Positions 45,031 through 53,702 of a DNA stretch of 64,000 nucleotides are shown in pieces; the stretch's first letter is position 1; the number at the start of each line of letters is the position of its first letter. Origin of the DNA: Pseudorhizobium tarimense. GTDB lineage: Bacteria > Pseudomonadota > Alphaproteobacteria > Rhizobiales > Rhizobiaceae. The stretch is taken from positions 59,732-123,731 of the forward strand of contig NZ_JALJRA010000006.1 in assembly GCF_022968135.1 (NCBI RefSeq), given 5' to 3'. A program made the translations under genes and the position numbers. The notes beneath the pieces are model-generated. The model was given only the letters and a program-made list of their open reading frames with translations, was not told the origin of the DNA and searched no databases.

Positions 45031-45061
45031 AAAAAAAGCCGGCCTAGCGCCGGCTTTTTTT
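45031..45061. terminator. Strong rho-independent terminator after lon
   Basis: GCCGGC stem with a 5-base loop, extended by an A7/T7 pairing, so it can work in both directions. Confidence 0.9.
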
Positions 45062-45192
45062 GTGAAAATGTATCAATACCTCTTGTTTTTCAGGCGTTGG
45101 CGGCGCTTGTGAGTTGTGAAGGCCCACAGGTGAATTAGTGTGGGGCCCGATTAACTTGAGTCGTTTCAATACCGTTTGAAAGGGGTGGAAAC

Positions 45193-45471
45193 ATGAACAA
45201 GAATGAACTGGTTGCCGCGGTTGCGGAAAAGGCAGGCCTGTCCAAGGGTGATGCTGCTTCGGCTGTTGACGCCGTGTTTGATACTGTTCAGTCCGAATTG
45301 AAGAATGGCGGCGACATTCGTTTGGCCGGTTTCGGCAGCTTCTCGGTTTCCCGTCGCGAAGCATCCAAGGGCCGCAATCCGTCCACCGGCGCCGAAGTTG
45401 ACATCCCTGCACGCAACGTGCCGAAGTTCTCGGCCGGCAAGGGCCTGAAGGACGCTGTGAACAACAAATAA
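45193..45471 (+). CDS. hupB: DNA-binding protein HU (beta type)
   Basis: 92-aa histone-like nucleoid protein. It starts MNKNELVAAVAEKAGLSKGD, with the DNA-binding arm signature GFGSFSVSRREASKGRNPSTG and the end IPARNVPKFSAGKGLKDAVN. The family length is 90-92. AAAGGGG precedes the ATG. It sits directly behind lon, as in other Rhizobiaceae, in its own transcription unit between two terminators. Confidence 0.97.
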   Translation: MNKNELVAAVAEKAGLSKGDAASAVDAVFDTVQSELKNGGDIRLAGFGSFSVSRREASKGRNPSTGAEVDIPARNVPKFSAGKGLKDAVNNK

Positions 45472-45492
45472 GTTGTTAAGACGCATCTTTGG

Positions 45493-45522
45493 AAAGGGCT
45501 CGGTTTCGACCGGGCCTTTTTT
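45493..45522 (+). terminator. Rho-independent terminator after hupB
   Basis: Twelve-bp stem with TTCG loop (two G-T pairs) ending in a T6 run. Confidence 0.88.
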
Positions 45523-45564
45523 GTTTTCAGAATATGATATTCAGCTTTAGCTAACCTTCGCAGC

Positions 45565-45582
45565 CTGTCATCTGCGTGTCAT
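45565..45582 (+). promoter_or_regulatory. Pho box (PhoB-binding site)
   Basis: CTGTCAT-CTGC-GTGTCAT: two PhoB half-sites of 7 bp separated by 4 bp, 13 of 14 half-site positions matching CTGTCAT. It is placed 51 bp before the start of the phytase-like gene, as expected for activation under phosphate limitation. Confidence 0.75.
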
Positions 45583-45633
45583 GCAGCTGCCGCAAAAGCG
45601 CCCTGTTCCACTTCATGGACAGGAGGGCTTCCC

Positions 45634-47829
45634 ATGAGAATTTCTGCTCGCGCCGCGCTCACTGCGGCTTTGCTCGCGTCTGCGGCACTTCCCGCAGCTG
45701 CAACCCAAGTCTTCAACCGCATTGCCTCTTTCCCCGTCGCAGCCAACCTGCCTCCCGACAAGGACAAGACGAGCACCACCTCGGCCGAGATCATCACGGC
45801 GTCCGAAGACGGCAACATGCTGATCTATTCCGACAGCCCGCTTGGCGGTATCGGACTCGTCGATATCACCGATCCCAAGGCGCCGAAGGCGGCCGGTGCG
45901 CTGATGATGGATGGCGAGCCGACTTCGGTTGCAGTTGCCGGCGGCAAGGCGCTCGTCGCAGTCAATACCTCCGAAAGCTACGTGAAGCCATCAGGCAAGC
46001 TGGCGATCGTCGACCTCGCCTCTAAGACGATTGAAACGACCTGCGACCTCGGCGGCCAGCCGGATTCCATCGCCGTTTCCCCCGACAAAGTTTTTGCGAC
46101 CATCGCAATCGAAAATGAACGCGATGAAGACCTCAACGACGGCGAAATCCCGCAGATGCCGGCCGGCGACCTGGTGATCGTCTCGCTGAAAGACGGCGTC
46201 GCTGACTGCGCGTCGGTCAAGCATGTCACTCTGACCGGCCTTGCCGACGTGGCAGGTGACGATCCAGAGCCGGAATTCGTCGCGATTAACAGCCTCGGCG
46301 AAATTGCGCTGACGCTGCAGGAGAATAACCACATCGTCATCGTCGACGGCCAGACGGGTGAGGTGAAGAGTCATTTTTCCGCCGGCACCGTTGATCTCGA
46401 CAACGTCGATACCAAGTCCGACGGCGCTCTGAAGTTTACGGGCAAGCTGGAAGGCGTTGCGCGGGAGCCCGACGCTGTAAAGTGGCTCGACGAAAACCGT
46501 CTGGTCGTCGCCAACGAGGGCGACTACAAGGGCGGTTCACGCGGCTTCACCATCTTCGACAAGACCGGCAAGGTTCTTTACGAATCCGGCCCGTCCTTCG
46601 AGATGGCCGTTGCTCAGATCGGTCACTTCCCGGACAAGCGTGCCAAGTCCAAGGGCGTTGAGCCCGAGGGCCTGGAGGCTGCGACCTTCGGCGACCAGAA
46701 GTACTTCTTCGTCATGTCCGAACGCGCTTCGATCATTGGGGTCTACAAGGACACCGGCGGCGAACCCGAGCTTGTGCAGCTGCTTCCTTCGGGCATCTCC
46801 CCGGAAAGCGCCATCGCCATTCCGGGCCGCAACCTGCTCGCCACCGCCAACGAGGTCGATCTCGTCGAAGACGGCGGTGCCCGCTCGCATGTGATGCTCT
46901 ACGAACTCGCAGAAGGTGAGGCAGCCTATCCGATGCTTCGCTCCGAGATGGTCGACGGCAAGCCGATCGGTTGGGGCGCGATGTCCGGTCTCGTCGGCGA
47001 TGCAGTGAACGCCGGCACCCTTTATGCTGTGAACGACAGCTTCTATGGCGCGCAGCCGACGATCTTCACGATCGATGCGACGCAGAAGCCCGCCGTCATC
47101 AAGTCGGCCCTTCCGGTCACCCGTGGCGGTGCGGCGGCTCAGAAACTCGACATGGAAGGGATTACGCTGGACGGCAAGGGCGGCTTCTGGATTGCCTCCG
47201 AGGGCGACCCTGCCAAGCTCATCGGCCATGGCATCTACAACGTCAATGACAAGGGCGAGATCAAGTCGGAAGTCGGTTTCCCGGTCGAGCTGCTGGCAGG
47301 TCAGACCCGCTTCGGCCTCGAAGGCATCACCGCAGTCGGTGAAGGCGACGACGTGACGCTCTGGATGGCTGTTCAGCGCGAGTGGAAGGACGATGCGAAA
47401 GGGACGGTCAAGCTCGTTTCCTACAATCCGAAATCCAAGGAATGGGGCGCCGTGCGTTACCCTCTCGAGAAGGCCGGTGACGGCTGGGTCGGACTTTCCG
47501 AAATCACCGCCCACGGCGATCACGTCTATATCGTCGAACGTGACAATCAGATCGGTGACAACGCCAAGCTGAAGAAGCTTTACCGCGTTGCCATATCCGA
47601 CCTGAAGCCGGGCAAGCTTGGCGAAGACCTTCCGACGGTCACCAAGGAGGAAGTCCACGACTTCATTGCGGACCTAAAGTCCGCCACCAACGGCTATGTC
47701 GTCGACAAGCTGGAAGGTTTCGCCTTCGACGCATCCGGCAAGGCCTATGCCGTAACCGACAACGACGGCGTCGACGACTCCTCCGGCGAGACGCTGTTCT
47801 GGCAGGTTGATCTGAACGTCACTAACTGA
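45634..47829 (+). CDS. Secreted beta-propeller protein with esterase-like phytase domain
   Basis: 731 aa. A Sec signal peptide covers residues 1-23 (ends ALPAAATQ). The first half (about 25-400) consists of beta-propeller repeats (LVDITDPKAPKAAG and SVAVAGGKALVAVN). The second half is the 'esterase-like activity of phytase' domain: KLDMEGITLDGKGGFWIASEGD, FGLEGITAVGEGDDVTLWMAVQREW and VDKLEGFAFDASGKAYAVTDNDG. It is predicted to be periplasmic or secreted and to act on phosphate esters. The Pho box upstream supports a phosphate-scavenging role. It is a single-gene unit closed by a terminator. Confidence 0.85.
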   Translation: MRISARAALTAALLASAALPAAATQVFNRIASFPVAANLPPDKDKTSTTSAEIITASEDGNMLIYSDSPLGGIGLVDITDPKAPKAAGALMMDGEPTSVAVAGGKALVAVNTSESYVKPSGKLAIVDLASKTIETTCDLGGQPDSIAVSPDKVFATIAIENERDEDLNDGEIPQMPAGDLVIVSLKDGVADCASVKHVTLTGLADVAGDDPEPEFVAINSLGEIALTLQENNHIVIVDGQTGEVKSHFSAGTVDLDNVDTKSDGALKFTGKLEGVAREPDAVKWLDENRLVVANEGDYKGGSRGFTIFDKTGKVLYESGPSFEMAVAQIGHFPDKRAKSKGVEPEGLEAATFGDQKYFFVMSERASIIGVYKDTGGEPELVQLLPSGISPESAIAIPGRNLLATANEVDLVEDGGARSHVMLYELAEGEAAYPMLRSEMVDGKPIGWGAMSGLVGDAVNAGTLYAVNDSFYGAQPTIFTIDATQKPAVIKSALPVTRGGAAAQKLDMEGITLDGKGGFWIASEGDPAKLIGHGIYNVNDKGEIKSEVGFPVELLAGQTRFGLEGITAVGEGDDVTLWMAVQREWKDDAKGTVKLVSYNPKSKEWGAVRYPLEKAGDGWVGLSEITAHGDHVYIVERDNQIGDNAKLKKLYRVAISDLKPGKLGEDLPTVTKEEVHDFIADLKSATNGYVVDKLEGFAFDASGKAYAVTDNDGVDDSSGETLFWQVDLNVTN

Positions 47830-47851
47830 GCGGATCGGTACTTAGAAAAGG

Positions 47852-47879
47852 AAAGGCCGGGCGAGTTGCCCGGCCTTTT
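47852..47879. terminator. Bidirectional terminator between convergent genes
   Basis: AAAGGCCGGGC and GCCCGGCCTTTT around a 5-base loop, between the phytase-like gene and the convergent aldo/keto reductase gene. It has A/T flanks on both sides. Confidence 0.88.
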
Positions 47880-47895
47880 GCATGAAGCGGTTCCG

Positions 47896-48882
47896 CTACC
47901 AGCGCTGATGGACGTGCGGAGCGATCAGCCGGGCGTAGATTTCCTTCGCTGCTGTCATCACATCGTCGGACAAGGCTTGAAGATCGGCTGCGGCGGCATT
48001 GGAGCGGGCCTGCTCTACATTGCGCGCGCCCGGAATGACCACGGTGACCGCCTCGTTCATCAGGATCCATTTCAGTGCAAAAGCCGCCATGGAGGCGCCC
48101 TGCGGGACCAGCTTGCGCACTTCCTCGACGGCCTGAAGTCCGACCTCAAACGGCACGCCAGCAAAGGTCTCGCCAACATCGAAGGCCTCGCCGTGGCGGT
48201 TGAACTGGCGATGATCGTCGGCGGCAAAGGTGGTGTCGCGTCCGATCTTGCCAGACAGGAGACCGCTTGCGAGCGGCACGCGGACAATGACGGCGACGTT
48301 CTTGCGCTTGGCCTCCTTGAAAAACAGGTCCGCCGGGCGCTGGCGGAAGATGTTGTAGATAATCTGGATGCTGACCACATCTGGGTATTCGATGGCCTTC
48401 AGCGCCTCCTCGACCTTCTCGACGCTGACCCCATAGTTCTTGATCTTGCCGGCCTTGCGCAGATCATCCAGGGCTCCAAAGACCTCCGGACGATACAGCA
48501 CCTCCGTCGGCGGGCAGTGAAGCTGGACCAGATCAAGGCTGTCGACGCCGAGATTGGAGAGGCTTCGATCGATGAATCCTTCAAGATTTGCTTTCGTGTA
48601 GCCATCGGCATTGTGCGGGTTGAGCCGCCGTCCCGCCTTGGTGGCGACCATGGGTCGGTTGCCGCCGCGCTCCGCCAGCACGCTGCGGATGATTTTTTCC
48701 GACCGGCCGTCGCCGTAGACGTCTGCCGTGTCGACGAAGGTGACGCCTGCATCCAGGGCTGCTTCGAGGGCCGCGCGCCCATCCTGTTCGCTCACATCTC
48801 CCCAGGAGCCGCCGATCTGCCAAGCGCCGAAGCCGATTTCGCTGACGGTGAATGATGTGCGCCCGAACGCATGCTGTCTCAT
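47896..48882 (-). CDS. Aldo/keto reductase
   Basis: 328 aa from the ATG at 48882, with GGAGG five bases upstream. The catalytic tetrad is seen in order: Asp in TFVDTADVYGDG with Tyr in DVYG, Lys in MVATKAGRR and His in LVQLHCP. The cofactor-binding end has VTVVIPGARNVEQARSN. It reduces aldehydes or ketones with NADPH in the cytoplasm. It is divergent from the nuclease gene by 112 bp. The substrate is unknown. Confidence 0.93.
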   Translation of the reverse strand: MRQHAFGRTSFTVSEIGFGAWQIGGSWGDVSEQDGRAALEAALDAGVTFVDTADVYGDGRSEKIIRSVLAERGGNRPMVATKAGRRLNPHNADGYTKANLEGFIDRSLSNLGVDSLDLVQLHCPPTEVLYRPEVFGALDDLRKAGKIKNYGVSVEKVEEALKAIEYPDVVSIQIIYNIFRQRPADLFFKEAKRKNVAVIVRVPLASGLLSGKIGRDTTFAADDHRQFNRHGEAFDVGETFAGVPFEVGLQAVEEVRKLVPQGASMAAFALKWILMNEAVTVVIPGARNVEQARSNAAAADLQALSDDVMTAAKEIYARLIAPHVHQRW

Positions 48883-48994
48883 GATGTCCTCCATTTGTGG
48901 GCCGTCGTCCACAGGCGCGTCGCCCGTGCTTCCGTCGTGCCCGGCAATTGCCTAAAACACCTGGTCAGCAGAGACAACAAAGGCAAGCGATTCG

Positions 48995-50230
48995 ATGTCT
49001 TTCTTCCGTTTCATACATGCCGCCGACCTTCATCTCGGCAGTCCGTTCCACGGGCTGACGATGAAGGATGCTGCCCTTGCCGTGATCTTTCTGGAGGCAA
49101 GCCGCAAAGCATTTTCAGCCCTGGTGGATCAGGCGATCGAGCGGAAGGTTGATTTCTTCCTTGTGGCCGGCGACGTCTATGACGGCGACTGGAAGGACAA
49201 CAAGATTGGCCTCTTCTTCAACCGTGAGATTGCCCGGCTCGATCGGGAAGACATCCCGGTCTTCCTGCTGAAGGGCAACCATGACGCCGAAAGCGTCATC
49301 ACGAAGACGATCACGTTGCCGAAGAACGTACGGGAATTTCCTGTCAACAGACCGGGCTCCTTCGAGATCGACCACCTGAAGGTCGTCTTGCATGGACAAG
49401 GTTTTGCCGAACGCTCCGCGACTGAGAACCTCGCGCTTGGCTATCCGGCGCCGAAGCCCGGCTGGTTCAACATCGGTGTGCTGCACACCTCGCTGACCGG
49501 CCGAGAGCCGCATGCGCCCTACGCGCCGTGCTCGGTGGAGGACCTACGGTCACGCGGCTACGACTATTGGGCGTTGGGTCATGTGCATGACTTCGAAGTG
49601 GTGGCAGAAGACCCGCTTGTGATCTTCCCGGGCAACCTGCAGGGCAGGAGCGTGCGCGAGACCGGCGCAAAGGGAGCCGTCCTGGTGACGGTCGAAGATG
49701 GCCGGATCAGCCACGAAAGGATCATCACCGACAGCGCTCGTTTCGCCGAGAGCGTCGTTCATGTCGAAGCCGAGGACGACCTTCCGTCAATCCTTCGGCG
49801 CATCGAAGCAAAGCTCGAAGCATTTGCCGATATGATGGAAGGGCGGCCGCTCGCCTTGCGTATCCGCCTGACCGGCGAGAGCCGCTACCGTCAGGAACTG
49901 ATTGCCCGCGCGCAGGATTTTCGCGACGAAGCACAGGCTGCCTGCCACCGCTGCCACGATGATATCTGGCTGGAGAAGCTCGAGGTCCGGCTCCACGACG
50001 CCCGCCATGATGGCGGAACCGCCGACGCGGGAGGGCTCGGTCTGGAATCGCTGATCGCAGGAGATCTGCCTCCGGCACTTCTGGACGAGGCTCAAGCAAG
50101 GCTGGCCGAAATCGCAGGGCGCTTGCCGGGAGGTCTAGGCGCACGAGAACTTGCGCTCGGCGATGATGCATCCACACTTCTGGCTGAGGCGCGCGAGCTC
50201 CTGCTCGGCCGCGCCGGCGGGGTGCGCTGA
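48995..50230 (+). CDS. DNA repair exonuclease, YhaO/SbcD-like metallophosphoesterase
   Basis: 411 aa. The calcineurin-like phosphodiesterase motifs are complete: FIHAADLHLG, VAGDVYDGDW, LKGNHDAES, GVLHTSLTG and ALGHVHDFE (Mre11-type order). The C-terminal 150 residues form the capping/ATPase-contact region. It ends with TGA directly followed by the ATG of the ATPase gene at 50231, so the two are produced as a complex similar to Mre11-Rad50. YhaO is the nuclease partner of YhaN (named from Bacillus). The cellular role here could be DNA end processing or defence. Confidence 0.9.
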   Translation: MSFFRFIHAADLHLGSPFHGLTMKDAALAVIFLEASRKAFSALVDQAIERKVDFFLVAGDVYDGDWKDNKIGLFFNREIARLDREDIPVFLLKGNHDAESVITKTITLPKNVREFPVNRPGSFEIDHLKVVLHGQGFAERSATENLALGYPAPKPGWFNIGVLHTSLTGREPHAPYAPCSVEDLRSRGYDYWALGHVHDFEVVAEDPLVIFPGNLQGRSVRETGAKGAVLVTVEDGRISHERIITDSARFAESVVHVEAEDDLPSILRRIEAKLEAFADMMEGRPLALRIRLTGESRYRQELIARAQDFRDEAQAACHRCHDDIWLEKLEVRLHDARHDGGTADAGGLGLESLIAGDLPPALLDEAQARLAEIAGRLPGGLGARELALGDDASTLLAEARELLLGRAGGVR

Positions 50231-53200
50231 ATGCGGTTCAAGCGTCTCGACATCCTGCGCTATGGCGCACTCACAGACCGTAGCCTTGCCTTCCAGAAGG
50301 ATGCACGGCTGCATGTGATCTACGGGCCGAACGAGGCGGGAAAGTCCTCGGCGCTCTCTGCCATTTCCGACCTCCTGTTCGGCTTTCCCGAGCGAAGCGC
50401 CTACGGTTTCCAGGCCGACTCCTCTGCTCTGCGCGTCGCAGCGCTGGTTGCTGCAAGGGATGGGAGCGAGCTGTCCTTCCGCCGGCGCAAGGGGCGCAAA
50501 AGCACGCTGCTTGCGCCCACTGAGACCGAGGAGGCGCTGCCGGACGATGTACTTGCTCCCTTCCTTGGCACCCTAAGCCGTGACGTATTTGAGCGCGCCT
50601 TCGGGCTAAACTCCGCATCGCTGCGCGCCGGCGGCGAGAGCATGCTGAAGAGCGGGGGGGAAATAGGCAGCCTCTTGTTTTCCGCGGCGTCCGGCCTCAA
50701 CGGGCTTTCCGATATGCGCAAGGATCTGGAGGCGGAGGCAGACACCATCTACGCGCCAAGACGCTCGAAGGACCGGCTCTTCTACCAGGTGCTGGACGCA
50801 CATGAGGAGGCGCGCAAGGCAGAGCGCGAGAACGAGCTGAAGGCGGGTGATTGGAAGAAGCTGGTCGCCGAGCAGGCCGACCTGGAGGCGGAGCTCCAGA
50901 CGGTGCTTGCGCAGCGGCAGGAGACGAAGCGGGCGCTGGAACATCTGCGCCAGCTGCTGCGGCTCGACCCCATCATCCGTGAGATCGATCGGGAGAACGA
51001 ACAGCTGGCGCAATACGCGCCGCTCGCCGATCTACCTGCGGAGTTCGAGACCGAGCTTGCATCGCTGCTGGAACGGCTGCGGGACACCCACACCGAAAGG
51101 AGCCGCAGCGAGGCGGAGAAGGCGCGGTTGACGGACGAGCTTGCGGCGATCGAGGTCGAGGATCGGCTTCTCGATGCCGCACCCGCCATCATGGCCGCCC
51201 ATTCGGGCATCGCCGCCTATGTTAATGCACGCAACGATATCGCCCGCGTCCGCGCCGAGGCGGAAGAGTTCGGCCTCCGGCTCGCACAATCCGCCCGCCG
51301 CCTCGGGCTTTCGGACGCCGCAGATCTGCAGAAACAACAGCCGACCGATGCCGATCTTGCACGGGTGCGGGCGCTGGTGGAGGAAGGAACGGCTCTTGAT
51401 CGTCAGCTGCATCAGGTCCGTGAACGTATTGAGGAGCAGCGCGATGCGCTGCGGCGCATGGAGGAAGGGGGACGCTCTTCTCGTGCGGTTGATCCGAAGA
51501 TCTGGTCGGAACAGCTGGCTTCACTACAGCCGGACCTCGTCGATCTTCAGCGCATGGAGGCGCTGCAGGTTCGTGTCAAACGCGCCGAAGGCAATCTTGC
51601 CGATGCGGCAACCCGTCTGGATCCTCCCGTGGATGACGTCGGCAAGCTGTCTGCTCTGCCGCTTCCGGATGCCGCGGAGCTTGCGCAGCACCGCTGGCTG
51701 ATCGAGGAGGCGCGGCGAGAGGCGGCGGCTGTCGCAACCAAGCGCGATGGGCTTGCGGAGGAGGCGGCGCAGGTGCGGATGGCGCTGGCAGCCTTGGAAG
51801 GAACCGGTCAAGTCGTCTCACGCGATGCGATCTTGGGTGCACGCACCAATCGGGATGGCCTGCTGCAGGAGGCCAGAAAGCAGCCGGAGCCCGCCGCCTT
51901 CGACCGGCTCGCGAGTGCTATTTCCTATGCGGACCAGCTCTCCGACAGTGCGCTTGCCGGTGCCGATCGGGTCACGCGCCATGCGCAGCTGACGCTGCGG
52001 CTTGCCGAACTGGATCAGAGCCTGAGGGTGGCCGATGCGCGGGCGAAGCAGGCGGATATCGAACTCTCCGATGCAGTAACCGCGTTCGAGGATGCGTTCC
52101 GGCCGGCGGGCGTCAACCCTTCATCGCCCGAGCGGATGATCGAATGGCGGCAAGCGGTGGAAGACCTCTTCCGGCAGCTGCGCGAGCTTCACCAGCTTCG
52201 CGACGAGGTGGAGGCGCTGCGGCTGAAGGAGGAGAAGCTGCGCCCGGCACTGATGACGATCGCCGACGCGACGAGGCTTGCAGCCGCAGCGCTTCCCACC
52301 ACCGCGATCGCGCGCGCTCTGGAACGCAGGCTCTCGGAGATCGCCCAGCTTTGGACCGAAAGCCGCGCGAGCGAAACGAAGCGGGCGGTGGCCGAGGAGG
52401 CAATCGTACGGCTGGAGGAACGCCAGAGGGCGCTGCTTCAGGATGTGCAGCACTGGCAGTCAAAGTTCACCGCCGCGCTGCCAAAGGTGGGGTTGCCGGA
52501 AGATGCCGATCCCGCCATGGCACTTGCCGCGCTGGAAGCCTGGCGTACGGTTCCGGACCAGGTGGCGGAGCGCCAGAATCGCGAGCGCCGTGTGCGCGGC
52601 ATGATCCGCGACATGGAAGAGTTTGAGCAGACGACGCGCCAGGTCGTAGGCGAGGTGGCTGCAGATCTCTCTGCCGTTTCCTCCGATGTCGCCGCAAGCC
52701 TGCTGCACGAGCGGCTTGTGGCGGCGACGGCGGAAAACAAGCACCGCGTCGCGGTTGCCGCCGATCTTGAGCGCCTCGACGCGACGCTCGCACGACTTGC
52801 GGCGGACCGGCAGGCGCTGGAACAAAAGGCGGACGAACTTGCAGCACGGTTGAAAACGCAGGTCGACGCGCTGCCACAGGTCCTTGATGACCTTCGCCAG
52901 CGGCAGCACCTGGTGCGAGCCCTGCAGCAGTGCCATGTGCGATTCGCCGAACATGCCGATGGCCGGTCGGAGGAAGAGATCCGGGCAAGCCTCGCCGGGT
53001 TCGACAGGATCGCTGCCTCGCTGGAAATCGAACGCCTGACGGCAGAGGAAGAGCGGCTCGTGGAGCGGATGAGAGCGCTCGGCGTTGCTCAGGCGGAAAT
53101 CGAGCGGCGCCGTCGCGAGTTGGAGACGGGCATCGGTGCCGAGCGTGCGGTGTTCCAGAAGCTGGCGGCCGAGGAGGAGGCGAGGGAGCTTGCCCGCCGA

Positions 53201-53674
53201 TGGGTGGTGCTGAAACTTGCCGCAAGTATCCTCGCGACCTCGATGGAAAGCTACCGTGAGCAGCAGGCAGATCCGGTGATGAAGCGGGCAGGGGAACTCT
53301 TCTGCGGCCTCACCGGCGGCCGGTTTACCCGCCTTCTGCAGCTCTACGACGAAAAGGACGAGCTGCAGCTTGCGGTGGAACGGCAGAACGGTGAACAGGT
53401 ACCATTGTCGGGCTTGAGCGAAGGCACCGGGGACCAGCTCTATCTGGCACTTCGCCTTGCCTTCCTCGAAGACTACTGCCGCCGCAACGAGCCGGCGCCG
53501 CTCGTCCTGGACGACATCTTCCAGACCTTCGACGACGAGCGTACGGCCGCCGGCCTTCGCACGCTCGCCGCTGCCAGCGAAACGCACCAGACGCTTCTCT
53601 TCACCCACCAGAGAAGCGTGGTCGAGGCTGCACGGCAGGAGCTCGGGGAAAGCGCCGACATCGTCCAGCTGTAG
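50231..53674 (+). CDS. YhaN-like SMC/Rad50-type ATPase
   Basis: 1147-aa ABC-type ATPase with split head. Walker A is YGPNEAGKSSALSAI at 33-47; long coiled coils fill roughly 170-970 (many Glu/Arg/Leu/Ala heptads); the signature is LSGLSEGTGDQLYLALRLAF and Walker B PLVLDDIFQTFDDER near the C-terminus, then LLFTHQR. The layout matches YhaN, a relative of Rad50/SbcC without a zinc hook that I can see (no CxxC in the middle). It is coupled to the nuclease gene with zero spacing (TGAATG). High Arg/Ala/Glu coding, like its neighbours. Confidence 0.9.
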   Translation: MRFKRLDILRYGALTDRSLAFQKDARLHVIYGPNEAGKSSALSAISDLLFGFPERSAYGFQADSSALRVAALVAARDGSELSFRRRKGRKSTLLAPTETEEALPDDVLAPFLGTLSRDVFERAFGLNSASLRAGGESMLKSGGEIGSLLFSAASGLNGLSDMRKDLEAEADTIYAPRRSKDRLFYQVLDAHEEARKAERENELKAGDWKKLVAEQADLEAELQTVLAQRQETKRALEHLRQLLRLDPIIREIDRENEQLAQYAPLADLPAEFETELASLLERLRDTHTERSRSEAEKARLTDELAAIEVEDRLLDAAPAIMAAHSGIAAYVNARNDIARVRAEAEEFGLRLAQSARRLGLSDAADLQKQQPTDADLARVRALVEEGTALDRQLHQVRERIEEQRDALRRMEEGGRSSRAVDPKIWSEQLASLQPDLVDLQRMEALQVRVKRAEGNLADAATRLDPPVDDVGKLSALPLPDAAELAQHRWLIEEARREAAAVATKRDGLAEEAAQVRMALAALEGTGQVVSRDAILGARTNRDGLLQEARKQPEPAAFDRLASAISYADQLSDSALAGADRVTRHAQLTLRLAELDQSLRVADARAKQADIELSDAVTAFEDAFRPAGVNPSSPERMIEWRQAVEDLFRQLRELHQLRDEVEALRLKEEKLRPALMTIADATRLAAAALPTTAIARALERRLSEIAQLWTESRASETKRAVAEEAIVRLEERQRALLQDVQHWQSKFTAALPKVGLPEDADPAMALAALEAWRTVPDQVAERQNRERRVRGMIRDMEEFEQTTRQVVGEVAADLSAVSSDVAASLLHERLVAATAENKHRVAVAADLERLDATLARLAADRQALEQKADELAARLKTQVDALPQVLDDLRQRQHLVRALQQCHVRFAEHADGRSEEEIRASLAGFDRIAASLEIERLTAEEERLVERMRALGVAQAEIERRRRELETGIGAERAVFQKLAAEEEARELARRWVVLKLAASILATSMESYREQQADPVMKRAGELFCGLTGGRFTRLLQLYDEKDELQLAVERQNGEQVPLSGLSEGTGDQLYLALRLAFLEDYCRRNEPAPLVLDDIFQTFDDERTAAGLRTLAAASETHQTLLFTHQRSVVEAARQELGESADIVQL

Positions 53675-53702
53675 CGCTTGCGCTCGCGCTGCGGCAGGCC
53701 GG

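Noticed and set aside
46537..47658. 373-aa open frame opposite the phytase-like gene
   Set aside because: Antisense shadow; the plus-strand frame has signal peptide, domains and terminator.
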